Source: CAYNTS01 sp964400495 | GTDB lineage: Bacteria; Fidelibacterota; Marinisomatia; SCGC-AAA003-L08; D37C17 | NCBI GenBank assembly: GCA_964400495.1 | Contig: CAYNTS010000045.1 | Coordinates: 1-17,449, forward strand | Direction of reading: 5' to 3' | Length of the DNA: 17,449 bases | Shown: positions 1 to 6,858 of the stretch, piece after piece | Numbering within the stretch: the first letter of the stretch is position 1 | Layout of the letters: each line of letters starts with the position of its first letter | The notes under the pieces: model-generated | What the model saw: only the letters and a program-made list of their open reading frames with translations | Told to the model about the DNA's origin: nothing | The model's database searches: none | Program-made: the position numbers and the translations under genes

Positions 1-2
1 AT

Positions 3-134
3 ATTTCAAGCATTCAGAATTGGCAAAATAGTTTATTCTATCACTCTACTTTATTATTAATTATTGGATTTTCACTATCCGTTTTATTTTCTGGAATTTC
101 AGTATTAACTCGGGGAATTGAAAAAGTAGAATAA
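3..134 (+). CDS. C-terminal end of a probable membrane protein (5' end outside window)
   Basis: Read in the frame starting at base 3, the first 131 bases are open and end in TAA at 132-134. They encode the last 43 residues of a protein whose start lies outside the window. The fragment has a hydrophobic stretch of about 20 residues (STLLLLIIGFSLSVLFSGIS) followed by a short charged tail ending GIEKVE, as in the final transmembrane helix of an integral membrane protein. It would converge on the minus-strand gene ending at 141, leaving only 6 bases between stops. The fragment is too short to name a family, and the other two plus frames both contain stops. The main doubt is that a 43-codon open frame can occur by chance in AT-rich DNA. 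Confidence 0.4.
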   Translation: MSSIQNWQNSLFYHSTLLLIIGFSLSVLFSGISVLTRGIEKVE

Positions 135-140
135 TTAGTT

Positions 141-785
141 TTAATTCCTTTTCAAAGGACTTTCAACTTTAGTTGCTTTAAAATCTTGACCAAATGCTGT
201 ATGTATTATCGGCGTAATTTCTGATTGTTTCCTTAACCACTCTTCTCTATTCTTTCCCTCTATTATAACGGGTTGTCGTTTTTTGATATTATGAATTTTC
301 GCCATAAATGAGTTTGCTGGCTGAGTCAATATGGAAACAGTTTTATAATTGTTATCATTTGACGAATCTGTCCATTCCGACCAAATTCCTGCAATAGTCA
401 TAATTTCATTACTGGGTAGTATGATATAGTGACATTGTTTTCCTGTTGGAGTAGATTCCCATTCATAAAACCCATCAGTAATTACCAAACATCGTTTATC
501 ACTTATTGCATATTTGAAGGATGGTTTTTCGTGAATAGTTTCGCTTTTAGCATTGTATGTCATTTTGCGAATTTGCTCTGCTTTTTTAATATCAGCAACC
601 CAATGAGGTATTAGCCCCCAGTTAAATTGTTTAATCAGCTTTTTATCTATTTCTGTTATTACCGGAATTTTAGGATTAGTAAATGCTGATATGTGTTTTT
701 TGGGTTCGAAATATGTTTCAAATACACCACCAATCTCATCCTCAATCTGCTGTTGCTTGCGTGCTATTGCAATATTGAAACACAT
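141..785 (-). CDS. yedK: SOS response-associated peptidase family protein (SRAP/HMCES/YedK)
   Basis: 214-residue SRAP-domain protein. The family covalently traps abasic sites in single-stranded DNA through the alpha-amino group and thiol of Cys2, shielding them from cleavage and error-prone handling. An upstream start at 860 would bury this cysteine, so I place the start at ATG 785, which gives MCFN with Cys2 exposed after Met removal; an AGGTG ribosome site lies 8 nt upstream. Visible motifs: WGLIPHW (56-62), NAKSET (78-83), KPSF (87-90), DGFYEW (104-109, with Glu108 matching the catalytic Glu of YedK) and His165 before the QPVII strand. At the YedK Arg77 position there is Lys80. Length is close to E. 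coli YedK (about 222). It is the last gene of umuD-umuC-yedK, starting 2 nt after the umuC stop, which points to shared expression and a joint role in damage tolerance. Identification is firm; the Arg-to-Lys comparison is from memory of the family. Confidence 0.93.
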   Translation of the reverse strand: MCFNIAIARKQQQIEDEIGGVFETYFEPKKHISAFTNPKIPVITEIDKKLIKQFNWGLIPHWVADIKKAEQIRKMTYNAKSETIHEKPSFKYAISDKRCLVITDGFYEWESTPTGKQCHYIILPSNEIMTIAGIWSEWTDSSNDNNYKTVSILTQPANSFMAKIHNIKKRQPVIIEGKNREEWLRKQSEITPIIHTAFGQDFKATKVESPLKRN

Positions 786-787
786 TA

Positions 788-2044
788 TTATTTCACCTGT
801 AATAAATCTGTCATACGTGTGGTATAGCACGGCGAAAGTCTCTCTTGTCGCAACTTCCATTTTCTTGCAAAGCCATTAACACACAATCGTATTTTCATCC
901 GTCCATATTCTTCATTAATATCATCTACTGCTTTCATCAAATGATTTCGCTTTTCCATATCATCAATATTATCAAAAAAAGTTAATTGCACTTTTGACTG
1001 AGGAATAATATCCGACATAATTACCCCCGCCCGTTTATATATGCAATCATTTCGATACATCCCCCGTAAACCTTCAATCGCTTTTGTTACAATTTCCAAT
1101 GAATCATTTGTAGGGGTTTCAAAATGTATTTTCCTTACACCGCTATAATTTACTCTATATTCTTGTTTAAATGGATTGGTTAGAATAAAAACTGTCATTG
1201 TTTTTGCACAGCTTTTCTGTTTGCGTAGTTTTGATGCGCACATAGATGCATACGTACTTAATGCCTGTGCTAATTGACCTATATTACCTACCTCTTCACT
1301 AAATGTACGCGATGTGCAAATAGATTTTTTGGTTTGAGTACCAAGTTCAAGATTAAAACAAGGGATTGCACGCAATTCTTTAACCATTTTCAAACCCACA
1401 ATAGACATTTGATGCTGAATCCATTTATCGGATCTAATCGTTAGGTCATACGCAGTTCGTATCCCATAAAATGATAAATTTTTCGCATACTGCCTGTCTA
1501 TCCCCCATAATTTTTGCAAAGGAAAATTCTTCAGGATATCCTTAATTTTTGCTGTATCTTCTAATATAAATACTCCTGATATTGTTTTATGTTTAGCAAT
1601 ATGGTTTGCCACTTTTGATAATGTTTTAGTGGGAGCTATGCCAATCGAAATAGGGATACCAGTATATTGCATTACTTTTTCTCTTATTGCTTCCCCAAAT
1701 GAAACCACATTTTGAATGCCATTGCAGTCTAAAAACGCCTCGTCAATAGAGTATATTTCAATTTGTGGAACTTCGTGTGATAGAATTGACATAACTCGCT
1801 GAGATAAATCGCCATACAATGCAAAATTTGTAGAAAAAACATATACCCCATGCTTATCAAATATATGTCGGTTCTTAAATGCTGGTGCTCCCATCTGTAT
1901 TCCCAATGCTTTTGCTTCATTAGAACGTGCAATCACACATCCATCATTATTGGATAATACCACCACAGGTTTTTGCCTAATTATTGGATTAAACACACGC
2001 TCAGAAGAAGCGTAAAAATTATTACAATCTGCAAGTGCAATCAT
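788..2044 (-). CDS. umuC: Y-family translesion DNA polymerase, UmuC (Pol V catalytic subunit)
   Basis: 418 residues, close to E. coli UmuC (422). It copies past lesions that block replicative polymerases and is activated in E. coli by processed UmuD and RecA. The palm begins MIALADCNNFYASSERVF, with metal ligand Asp6 and steric-gate Tyr11; the second metal site is YSIDEAFLD with Asp101 and Glu102. The little-finger region follows, with a likely beta-clamp binding peptide QLTFF (353-357) and the UmuC-type tail SPCYTTR (404-410). All catalytic acids are present, so the enzyme looks functional. Its ATG overlaps the umuD stop by 4 nt (ATGA), indicating translational coupling, and yedK follows after 2 nt. 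The UmuC assignment over DinB is based on the C-terminal domain, the tail and the UmuD partner. Confidence 0.96.
   Translation of the reverse strand: MIALADCNNFYASSERVFNPIIRQKPVVVLSNNDGCVIARSNEAKALGIQMGAPAFKNRHIFDKHGVYVFSTNFALYGDLSQRVMSILSHEVPQIEIYSIDEAFLDCNGIQNVVSFGEAIREKVMQYTGIPISIGIAPTKTLSKVANHIAKHKTISGVFILEDTAKIKDILKNFPLQKLWGIDRQYAKNLSFYGIRTAYDLTIRSDKWIQHQMSIVGLKMVKELRAIPCFNLELGTQTKKSICTSRTFSEEVGNIGQLAQALSTYASMCASKLRKQKSCAKTMTVFILTNPFKQEYRVNYSGVRKIHFETPTNDSLEIVTKAIEGLRGMYRNDCIYKRAGVIMSDIIPQSKVQLTFFDNIDDMEKRNHLMKAVDDINEEYGRMKIRLCVNGFARKWKLRQERLSPCYTTRMTDLLQVK
794..798 (-). promoter_or_regulatory. Ribosome binding site that decides the yedK start
   Basis: On the minus strand AGGTG lies 8 nt before ATG 785, inside the last codons of umuC. 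Together with the Cys2 requirement of the family it favours 785 over the longer reading from 860, which would overlap the end of umuC by about 70 nt. Confidence 0.75.
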
Positions 2045-2436
2045 CGATATTTACGAATTGAGTATGGTACAACACCCCAAATTTCAAACTCCATTTCGGA
2101 TGATATTTTTATAGGTGAATACTTAGGGTTATACGGAATCAATACAGGATTATTATGAATATAAGATAATTGTTTTACCGTAAACTCTCCACAAATCAGT
2201 GCCACAACAATATCGCCTTCTTTTACAGTAAGCGACCTATCAACAATAAGGATATCGCCATCATGGATTCCAATACGCACCATTGAATCTCCGTTAGCAT
2301 ACGCCATAAATGTAGCAGATGGGTTTTGGATAAGGTATTTATCTAAACTGATGGATAAGTCAGTAAAATCATCAGCTGGTGAAGGAAACCCTGCTGGAAT
2401 AAATGATATTTCTAATTGATCATTTAGAGTTTGCAA
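2041..2436 (-). CDS. umuD: UmuD, self-cleaving S24-family partner of UmuC
   Basis: 131-residue LexA/UmuD-type serine peptidase. In E. coli, RecA filaments trigger UmuD self-cleavage, and the shortened form activates Pol V. The cleavage site is visible as Ala15-Gly16 followed by FPSPADDF, equivalent to Cys-Gly in E. coli UmuD. The catalytic dyad is Ser51 (in NGDSM) and Lys88 (in EFTVKQL), 37 residues apart as in the E. coli protein. There is no DNA-binding domain, which separates it from LexA. The start is a TTG at 2436: an in-frame TAA lies directly upstream and the next in-frame ATG (Met44) would remove the cleavage site. No Shine-Dalgarno site is seen. It is the first gene of umuD-umuC-yedK and overlaps umuC by 4 nt. 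Identification is strong; the exact start rests on exclusion. Confidence 0.94.
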   Translation of the reverse strand: MQTLNDQLEISFIPAGFPSPADDFTDLSISLDKYLIQNPSATFMAYANGDSMVRIGIHDGDILIVDRSLTVKEGDIVVALICGEFTVKQLSYIHNNPVLIPYNPKYSPIKISSEMEFEIWGVVPYSIRKYR

Positions 2437-2451
2437 TTAAATTACTCGTAT

Positions 2452-2481
2452 ATTATAAATACAAGATATAACATAAAGCAA
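2452..2481 (-). promoter_or_regulatory. Candidate promoter of the umuD-umuC-yedK operon
   Basis: On the minus strand a perfect TATAAT lies at 2457-2452, with a weak TTGCTT at 2481-2476 (18-nt spacer) as a possible -35. Transcription would start near 2445, giving a leader of only about 8-10 nt before the TTG start. An imperfect 15-bp dyad with GTAT/ATAC arms (2448-2462) covers the -10 and could be an operator. I see no recognised LexA box of the Proteobacteria (CTGT-N8-ACAG) or Bacillus (GAAC-N4-GTTC) type here. Confidence 0.4.
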
Positions 2482-2592
2482 ATGATAAGAGAGATAGTTT
2501 AACTTTAATTGCCTATATCTTGAAACTGTACCCTGCAAAATATTTGCTTGGTTCTGAATGTTTGATACTGGAAACTGGGGACGGTGTTGCAC

Positions 2593-2627
2593 TTTTGCAT
2601 TTTACATTTTAAACTTTGCATTTTGCA
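2593..2627. repeat. Tandem repeat of a 7-nt unit, TTTTGCA type, five copies
   Basis: Five consecutive 7-nt units: TTTTGCA, TTTTACA, TTTTAAA, CTTTGCA, TTTTGCA. The string GTTGCAC (2586-2592) could be a degenerate sixth unit on the left. The repeat directly follows the G-rich string at 2577-2592. From memory, TTTTGCA-type runs are dispersed in intergenic DNA of some FCB-group genomes; I cannot confirm this here. Confidence 0.75.
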
Positions 2628-2685
2628 ATTTTATATCACCCTATTTTTCTTGGTTTACATATTTAATAAATATTAAATTTTTAGG

Positions 2686-2712
2686 CTTTACTTTAATGTA
2701 CATTTTGTAAAG
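2686..2712. promoter_or_regulatory. Nested imperfect palindrome upstream of the rpmF-fab operon, candidate operator
   Basis: A perfect 10-bp palindrome AATGTACATT (2695-2704) is flanked by perfect outer arms CTTTAC (2686-2691) and GTAAAG (2707-2712), with inner spacers of 3 and 2 nt. It ends 34 nt before the rpmF start. It differs from the FapR consensus (TTAGTACCTA type) that I know for fatty-acid regulons. A regulatory role is inferred from symmetry and position only. Confidence 0.4.
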
Positions 2713-2746
2713 ACAATAATTTAATTGATATAAAGGAATACAGAGT

Positions 2747-2929
2747 ATGGCTGTACCAAAGAGAAAAATATCTAAAACACGCGGTAGAAAAAGACGCACA
2801 CATTGGAAGTATTCAGCTCCACAAGTTGGAACGTGTCAGCAATGCAATTCACCTAAACTTCCATACAGGGCTTGTCCTGAGTGCGGTTACTACAAAGGAC
2901 GACCAGTAATTTCATCACAGGAAGCGTAA
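2747..2929 (+). CDS. rpmF: 50S ribosomal protein L32
   Basis: 60-residue L32 of the large ribosomal subunit. It starts with the family signature MAVPKRKISKTRGRKRRTHW, followed by a zinc-ribbon type C-terminal half with four cysteines (Cys30, Cys33, Cys43, Cys46), so this is the zinc-binding form. The ATG is preceded by AAGGAA at 8 nt. It heads the operon and plsX follows 15 nt after its stop. The rpmF-plsX-fab order is one of the most conserved links between ribosome and lipid genes in bacteria and suggests growth-coupled expression. Its usual upstream neighbour yceD is absent at this position. Confidence 0.97.
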   Translation: MAVPKRKISKTRGRKRRTHWKYSAPQVGTCQQCNSPKLPYRACPECGYYKGRPVISSQEA

Positions 2930-2944
2930 GCACTTTATAATTCT

Positions 2945-3967
2945 ATGAAAATCGCCTTAGATGTAATGGGCGGAGATTTTGCACCTTTTTCTAATATAAA
3001 AGGTGCATTTGATTTTATTAATGATATTAATTCTGGAGATACAGAGTTAATATTAGTTGGAGATAAAACTCAAATTGAACCTGCCATTGCAAAATATTCA
3101 GCGAATTTGAATCGAGTATTAATCCACCACACAACTCAAGTAGTGGATATGGATGATAGACCATCACGCGTAACAAAAACGAAACCTGATTCATCGCTAG
3201 TAAAAGCAATTGAATTGGTTAAATCCAGTGATGCAGATGCAGTAGTTAGTGCTGGAAATACTGGAGCTCTACTTACAACTTCATTGTTAATTTTGGGGAA
3301 AATACCGGGAATAAAACGACCTGCATTGGCACCATTTATTCCAACAAAAAATGATGGTTTTATTTTATGCGATGCAGGGGCAAATTCTGATGTCAAACCT
3401 CAGCATTTAGTTCAATTTGCATTGATGGCAAGTGCATATATGGAGCAAATTAATGGGCGTAAAAATCCGAGAGTTGCTCTTCTAAATATCGGTTCCGAAG
3501 AAGGCAAAGGAAATGAGTTTACCTCTACTGCATACCCCTTATTAAAAGAACATATATCAAATTTTATTGGCAATATTGAATCACGATATATTCTTGAGGG
3601 GAAAGCTGATATTGTAGTATGTGACGGTTTTACGGGAAATATAGTTTTAAAATTAACTGAAGGACTTATTAAACATATGATGGGTTGGGCAAAAGATAGC
3701 ATTAAAGCCCATCCAATTAGTCGTGTTGCAGCACCATTATTCTACCCAGTTTTTAATGATATTCGAAAAAGTTTTGACTATGAAGAGCATGGAGGAACCC
3801 CCTTTTTAGGTGTAAATGGATTGGTATTTAAATGCCATGGTGCATCCAAAAATAAAGCAATTAAAAATGCATTATTTGCTATTCAAACAGCATGTTCAGA
3901 AAAATTAATTCAAAATATTGCAACTGAATTAGGAAAACATTTAGATATATTCGAGGAGAAAAACTAA
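2945..3967 (+). CDS. plsX: Phosphate acyltransferase PlsX
   Basis: 340 residues, near the usual 330-355. PlsX converts acyl-ACP and phosphate into acyl-phosphate, which PlsY uses to acylate glycerol-3-phosphate in the first step of phospholipid synthesis; it acts as a peripheral protein at the inner face of the membrane. The N-terminus IALDVMGGDFAP is the family signature. Other recognisable parts are the SAGNTGAL segment (about 101-108), the DAGANSDVKP loop (about 143-152) and VVCDGFTGN (about 224-232), followed by the HGGTPFLGVNG region near residue 285. The ATG gives a typical PlsX start, although no strong ribosome site is seen in the 15-nt gap after rpmF. fabH follows after 3 nt. Confidence 0.96.
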   Translation: MKIALDVMGGDFAPFSNIKGAFDFINDINSGDTELILVGDKTQIEPAIAKYSANLNRVLIHHTTQVVDMDDRPSRVTKTKPDSSLVKAIELVKSSDADAVVSAGNTGALLTTSLLILGKIPGIKRPALAPFIPTKNDGFILCDAGANSDVKPQHLVQFALMASAYMEQINGRKNPRVALLNIGSEEGKGNEFTSTAYPLLKEHISNFIGNIESRYILEGKADIVVCDGFTGNIVLKLTEGLIKHMMGWAKDSIKAHPISRVAAPLFYPVFNDIRKSFDYEEHGGTPFLGVNGLVFKCHGASKNKAIKNALFAIQTACSEKLIQNIATELGKHLDIFEEKN

Positions 3968-3970
3968 ATA

Positions 3971-4966
3971 GTGACTCAGCATGTTAAAGCAAATATAACT
4001 GCTTTAGGAAAATACTTACCCAAAAATATTTTATCCAATAAAGATTTAGAAAAAATGGTAGATACTTCTGATGAATGGATTGTCTCAAGAACAGGTATTT
4101 CTGAGCGACGTATAGTTGATAAAGGAGAAGCAACTGTAGACATGTCTGTAAATGCCATTAATGATTTACTACAGGCAAGGGGCATTTCAGGTGAAGAAAT
4201 AGAAGTGATTATTGTTGGAACTGTTACTCCAGATATGATGTTTCCATCTTCAGCTGCAATTATTCAACAAAGAATTGGCGCAACAAAAGCATGGGGATTT
4301 GATTTATCAGCTGCATGTTCTGGGTTTGTGTTTGCTCTTCAAACTGGTGCATCTTTAATTGAATCTGGGCGATATTCAAAAGTACTTGTTGTTGGAGTCG
4401 ATACTATGAGTTCTATTCTTGATTATGAAGATAGGAATACATGTATTCTTTTCGGCGATGGTGCGGGTGTTGCACTTTTAGAACCTTCATCTGAATTTGG
4501 CTTAATAGACTCAAAACTTAGAATAGATGGTGAAGGTGGTAAATATTTACACATGCAAGGTGGCGGTAGTTTAAACCGTACATCCCATGAAACTGTAGAT
4601 AAGAAGATGCACTATATTTACCAAGATGGACGAAATGTTTTTAAATACGCTGTTAAAAGCATGGCAGATGTTTCATTTGAAGTTGCTGAACGAAATGGTT
4701 TGAAAAATTCAGACATTAATTTATTTATCCCACATCAAGCAAACAAACGCATAATTGATGCAGCAGCAAAACGAATGGGGTTATCTGAGGATCAAGTTTT
4801 CATTAATATTGATAAATATGCAAATACAACTGCAGCAACTATACCAATTTGTTTAGCAGAAGCTTATGAAAATGGACAACTTACAAAGGGGGATAATGTA
4901 ATTATTTCCTCATTTGGAGCCGGATTTACATGGGGTGCATCTTATATTAAATGGGGATTAGATTAA
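3971..4966 (+). CDS. fabH: Beta-ketoacyl-ACP synthase III, FabH
   Basis: 331 residues. FabH starts fatty-acid synthesis by condensing an acyl-CoA primer with malonyl-ACP. The thiolase-fold catalytic triad is complete: Cys116 (SAACSGF), His255 (IPHQAN) and Asn285 (YANTTAAT). The nucleotide/CoA end is marked by DEWIVSRTGI (34-43). The protein is slightly longer than E. coli FabH (317), mainly because of a loop near residues 196-220, as in several non-enteric FabH proteins. The start is GTG at 3971, with AGGAG at 3954-3958; the nearby ATG at 3981 is out of frame. It begins 3 nt after plsX, and its stop overlaps the fabD start by 1 nt. Primer preference (acetyl-CoA or branched) cannot be read from the sequence. 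Confidence 0.96.
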   Translation: MTQHVKANITALGKYLPKNILSNKDLEKMVDTSDEWIVSRTGISERRIVDKGEATVDMSVNAINDLLQARGISGEEIEVIIVGTVTPDMMFPSSAAIIQQRIGATKAWGFDLSAACSGFVFALQTGASLIESGRYSKVLVVGVDTMSSILDYEDRNTCILFGDGAGVALLEPSSEFGLIDSKLRIDGEGGKYLHMQGGGSLNRTSHETVDKKMHYIYQDGRNVFKYAVKSMADVSFEVAERNGLKNSDINLFIPHQANKRIIDAAAKRMGLSEDQVFINIDKYANTTAATIPICLAEAYENGQLTKGDNVIISSFGAGFTWGASYIKWGLD

Positions 4967-5877
4967 TGAAACAATGTTTCTTATTCCCCGGACAAGGGTC
5001 ACAATTTATTGGAATGGGTAAAGATATTTTTGAGAATAATTCCATTGCAAAATCAATGTATGAAACTGCTGATGATATTCTTGGTTTTCCAATAAGTGAT
5101 ATTTCATTTAATGGACCAGATGAAACATTAAAACAAACTCAGCACACCCAGCCAGCTATTTTTGTTCACAGTGCAATCATTGCTAAACTTTTAAATGAAA
5201 ATGGACACTACCCCGCTGCTGTAGCTGGGCATAGTTTGGGCGAATTTACAGCACTTGTTTCTGCCGAAGTTCTTTCATTTGAAGATGCTTTGTCAGTTGT
5301 GAAAATCCGATCAAAAGAAATGGGAATTGCTGGAGAAACTTCACCGGGTTCAATGGCTGCAATTTTAGGAGCAGATAATGACCAATTATCTGAAATCTGT
5401 AACCAAGATGGGATTGTAGTCCCTGCAAATATCAATGCACCAGGTCAAGTGGTAATATCTGGAGAAAATGATGCAATAATGTCGGCAATTAATACTGCAA
5501 AATCAATTGGTATTCGTCGAGCATTACCTCTAAAAGTATCGGGTGCTTTTCACTCTCCTTTAATGAAATCTGCAAGAGTTCCTTTATCTAATGCATTAAA
5601 TTCCGTAAATTTTAACGATGCTACAATACCAGTTTATCAAAATGTATCGGCAAAATCTACAATGGATGCACACCACATTAAAGAGAATATACTGCATCAG
5701 CTTGAAAATCCTGTTTTGTGGTCAGAAATTATCTCTCAAATGAATAACGAAGGATATATACAATTTATTGAAGCAGGTCCGGGTAAAGTGTTGCAGGGAT
5801 TAAATAAGCGAATCATTCCAAAGGCATCAACAACTAGTATTGGTACTATAGAACAAATCGAAAATTATGAAAAATAA
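4966..5877 (+). CDS. fabD: Malonyl-CoA:ACP transacylase, FabD
   Basis: 303 residues from the ATG at 4966. FabD moves malonyl groups from CoA to ACP to supply the elongating synthases. The signatures are FLFPGQGSQ (5-13), the nucleophile elbow GHSLG with Ser90, Arg115 (KIRS) that binds the malonyl carboxylate, and catalytic His196 (GAFHSPLM). An upstream ATG at 4951 would add five residues (MGIRL) but overlaps fabH by 16 nt; I prefer 4966 because the protein then starts in the usual FabD way, next to FLFPGQG, and overlaps the fabH stop by 1 nt. The 3' end overlaps fabG by 11 nt, so the fab genes are tightly coupled. Confidence 0.95.
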   Translation: MKQCFLFPGQGSQFIGMGKDIFENNSIAKSMYETADDILGFPISDISFNGPDETLKQTQHTQPAIFVHSAIIAKLLNENGHYPAAVAGHSLGEFTALVSAEVLSFEDALSVVKIRSKEMGIAGETSPGSMAAILGADNDQLSEICNQDGIVVPANINAPGQVVISGENDAIMSAINTAKSIGIRRALPLKVSGAFHSPLMKSARVPLSNALNSVNFNDATIPVYQNVSAKSTMDAHHIKENILHQLENPVLWSEIISQMNNEGYIQFIEAGPGKVLQGLNKRIIPKASTTSIGTIEQIENYEK

Positions 5878-6604
5878 AACGGCAATAATTACAGGTGCAT
5901 CGCGTGGTATCGGAAAATCAATTGCTTTTGAATTAGCTACAAAAGGTGCTAATGTAGTTTTAGTGAGTAGAACTATTGATGCACTTACCGAAGTTGAAAT
6001 TGATATTAAATCAAAAGGTGGTAATGCAATTAGCGTTGCATGTGATGTTTCCAATTTTGATGAATTCTCACATGTAGTTTCAACTTCAGTTGAATCGTTT
6101 GGTTCTGTTGAAATATTGGTAAATAATGCTGGAATTACCAAAGATAATATCATCATGAGAATGAAAGAATCTGATTGGGATGATATTATGGCAATCAATT
6201 TAAAAGGGTGTTTTAATGGTATAAAAGCTGTTACTCGCCCGATGATGAAAGCAAGATTTGGAAGAATTATTAATATTACTTCCGTAATTGGTTTAATGGG
6301 TAACCAAGGTCAAAGCAATTATGCTGCCTCCAAAGCAGGTATAATTGGACTTACAAAATCCATTGCAAAAGAATTAGGTTCTCGCAATATTACAGCCAAT
6401 GCAGTTGCCCCTGGGTATATTGCAACAGATATGACAGATGGGCTTGATGAAAATACGAGAAACAATTTAACTGAAATGATTCCACTTGGTCGGCTTGGAA
6501 CACCTGAAGATGTAGCAAAGTTGGTAAGTTTTTTGGCTTCTGATGATGCACAATATATTACAGGGCAAACCTTCAACGTCGATGGTGGAATGGTAATGCA
6601 ATAA
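5867..6604 (+). CDS. fabG: 3-oxoacyl-ACP reductase, FabG
   Basis: 245-residue short-chain dehydrogenase that reduces 3-oxoacyl-ACP to 3-hydroxyacyl-ACP with NADPH. The Rossmann glycine motif is TGASRGIG (9-16), followed by VNNAG (85-89). The catalytic tetrad is Asn111, Ser139, Tyr152 and Lys156 (YAASK), and the C-terminus has the FabG-type ITGQTFNVDGGM ending. Length is that of E. coli FabG (244). The ATG lies inside the end of fabD (11-nt overlap). The position between fabD and acpP separates it from the many look-alike SDR enzymes. Confidence 0.96.
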   Translation: MKNKTAIITGASRGIGKSIAFELATKGANVVLVSRTIDALTEVEIDIKSKGGNAISVACDVSNFDEFSHVVSTSVESFGSVEILVNNAGITKDNIIMRMKESDWDDIMAINLKGCFNGIKAVTRPMMKARFGRIINITSVIGLMGNQGQSNYAASKAGIIGLTKSIAKELGSRNITANAVAPGYIATDMTDGLDENTRNNLTEMIPLGRLGTPEDVAKLVSFLASDDAQYITGQTFNVDGGMVMQ

Positions 6605-6605
6605 A

Positions 6606-6611
6606 AAGGAG
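6606..6611 (+). promoter_or_regulatory. Strong Shine-Dalgarno site of acpP
   Basis: AAGGAG sits 6 nt before the acpP ATG. It is the clearest ribosome site in the fab operon, in keeping with ACP being needed in large excess over the enzymes. Confidence 0.8.
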
Positions 6612-6617
6612 AAAGAG

Positions 6618-6854
6618 ATGTCAGAGCATTTTGACAAAGTAAAAGAGATTATTATTGATAAATTGGGTGCTGATGCTTCAAAAATTACTATGGAAGCAAA
6701 ATTTATTGATGATTTAGGTGCAGATTCATTAGATACTGTAGAGTTAATTATGCAATTTGAAGAAGAATTTTCAATAGAAATTCCTGATGAAGATGCTGAA
6801 AGTCTACTGTCTGTTGGTCAAGCAGTTGACTATATTTCTGAAAAATTAGGATAA
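6618..6854 (+). CDS. acpP: Acyl carrier protein
   Basis: 78-residue acidic carrier protein, the same size as E. coli AcpP. The 4'-phosphopantetheine arm attaches to Ser37 in the GADSLDTVEL motif, and helix II (residues 37-51, LDTVELIMQFEEEF) is the usual docking surface for Fab enzymes. The sequence is rich in Asp and Glu, as expected. It has a strong ribosome site 6 nt upstream, lies 13 nt after fabG and 4 nt before fabF. The fabG-acpP-fabF position marks it as the primary fatty-acid ACP and not a polyketide or special carrier. Confidence 0.98.
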   Translation: MSEHFDKVKEIIIDKLGADASKITMEAKFIDDLGADSLDTVELIMQFEEEFSIEIPDEDAESLLSVGQAVDYISEKLG

Positions 6855-6858
6855 GTTA

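Larger units (their letters stand above)
2437..2746. other. Divergent intergenic region umuD / rpmF
   Basis: 310 bases without a supported gene. From left to right it holds the umuD promoter-like site, a small dyad with GCAAA/TTTGC arms (2535-2547), a G-rich string GGGGACGGTGTTGCAC (2577-2592), a 7-nt tandem repeat (2593-2627), an AT-rich stretch, an imperfect palindrome (2686-2712) and the rpmF ribosome site AAGGAA (2733-2738). The yceD (DUF177) gene that often precedes rpmF is not here. Confidence 0.7.

Noticed and set aside
429..614. Small plus-strand frames inside yedK and umuC (429-614, 691-879, 1973-2158)
   Set aside because: They lie antisense to conserved genes with intact motifs, have no ribosome sites and no recognisable features.
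786..860. Longer N-terminus of yedK from ATG 860
   Set aside because: It would bury the catalytic cysteine that must follow the initiator Met and would overlap umuC by about 73 nt; the ATG at 785 has a proper ribosome site.
2521..2560. Possible LexA box upstream of umuD (ACTGTACCCTG and nearby GTTC strings)
   Set aside because: The strings do not form either known LexA dyad with the right spacing, and they lie more than 80 nt from the umuD start, behind a better promoter match.
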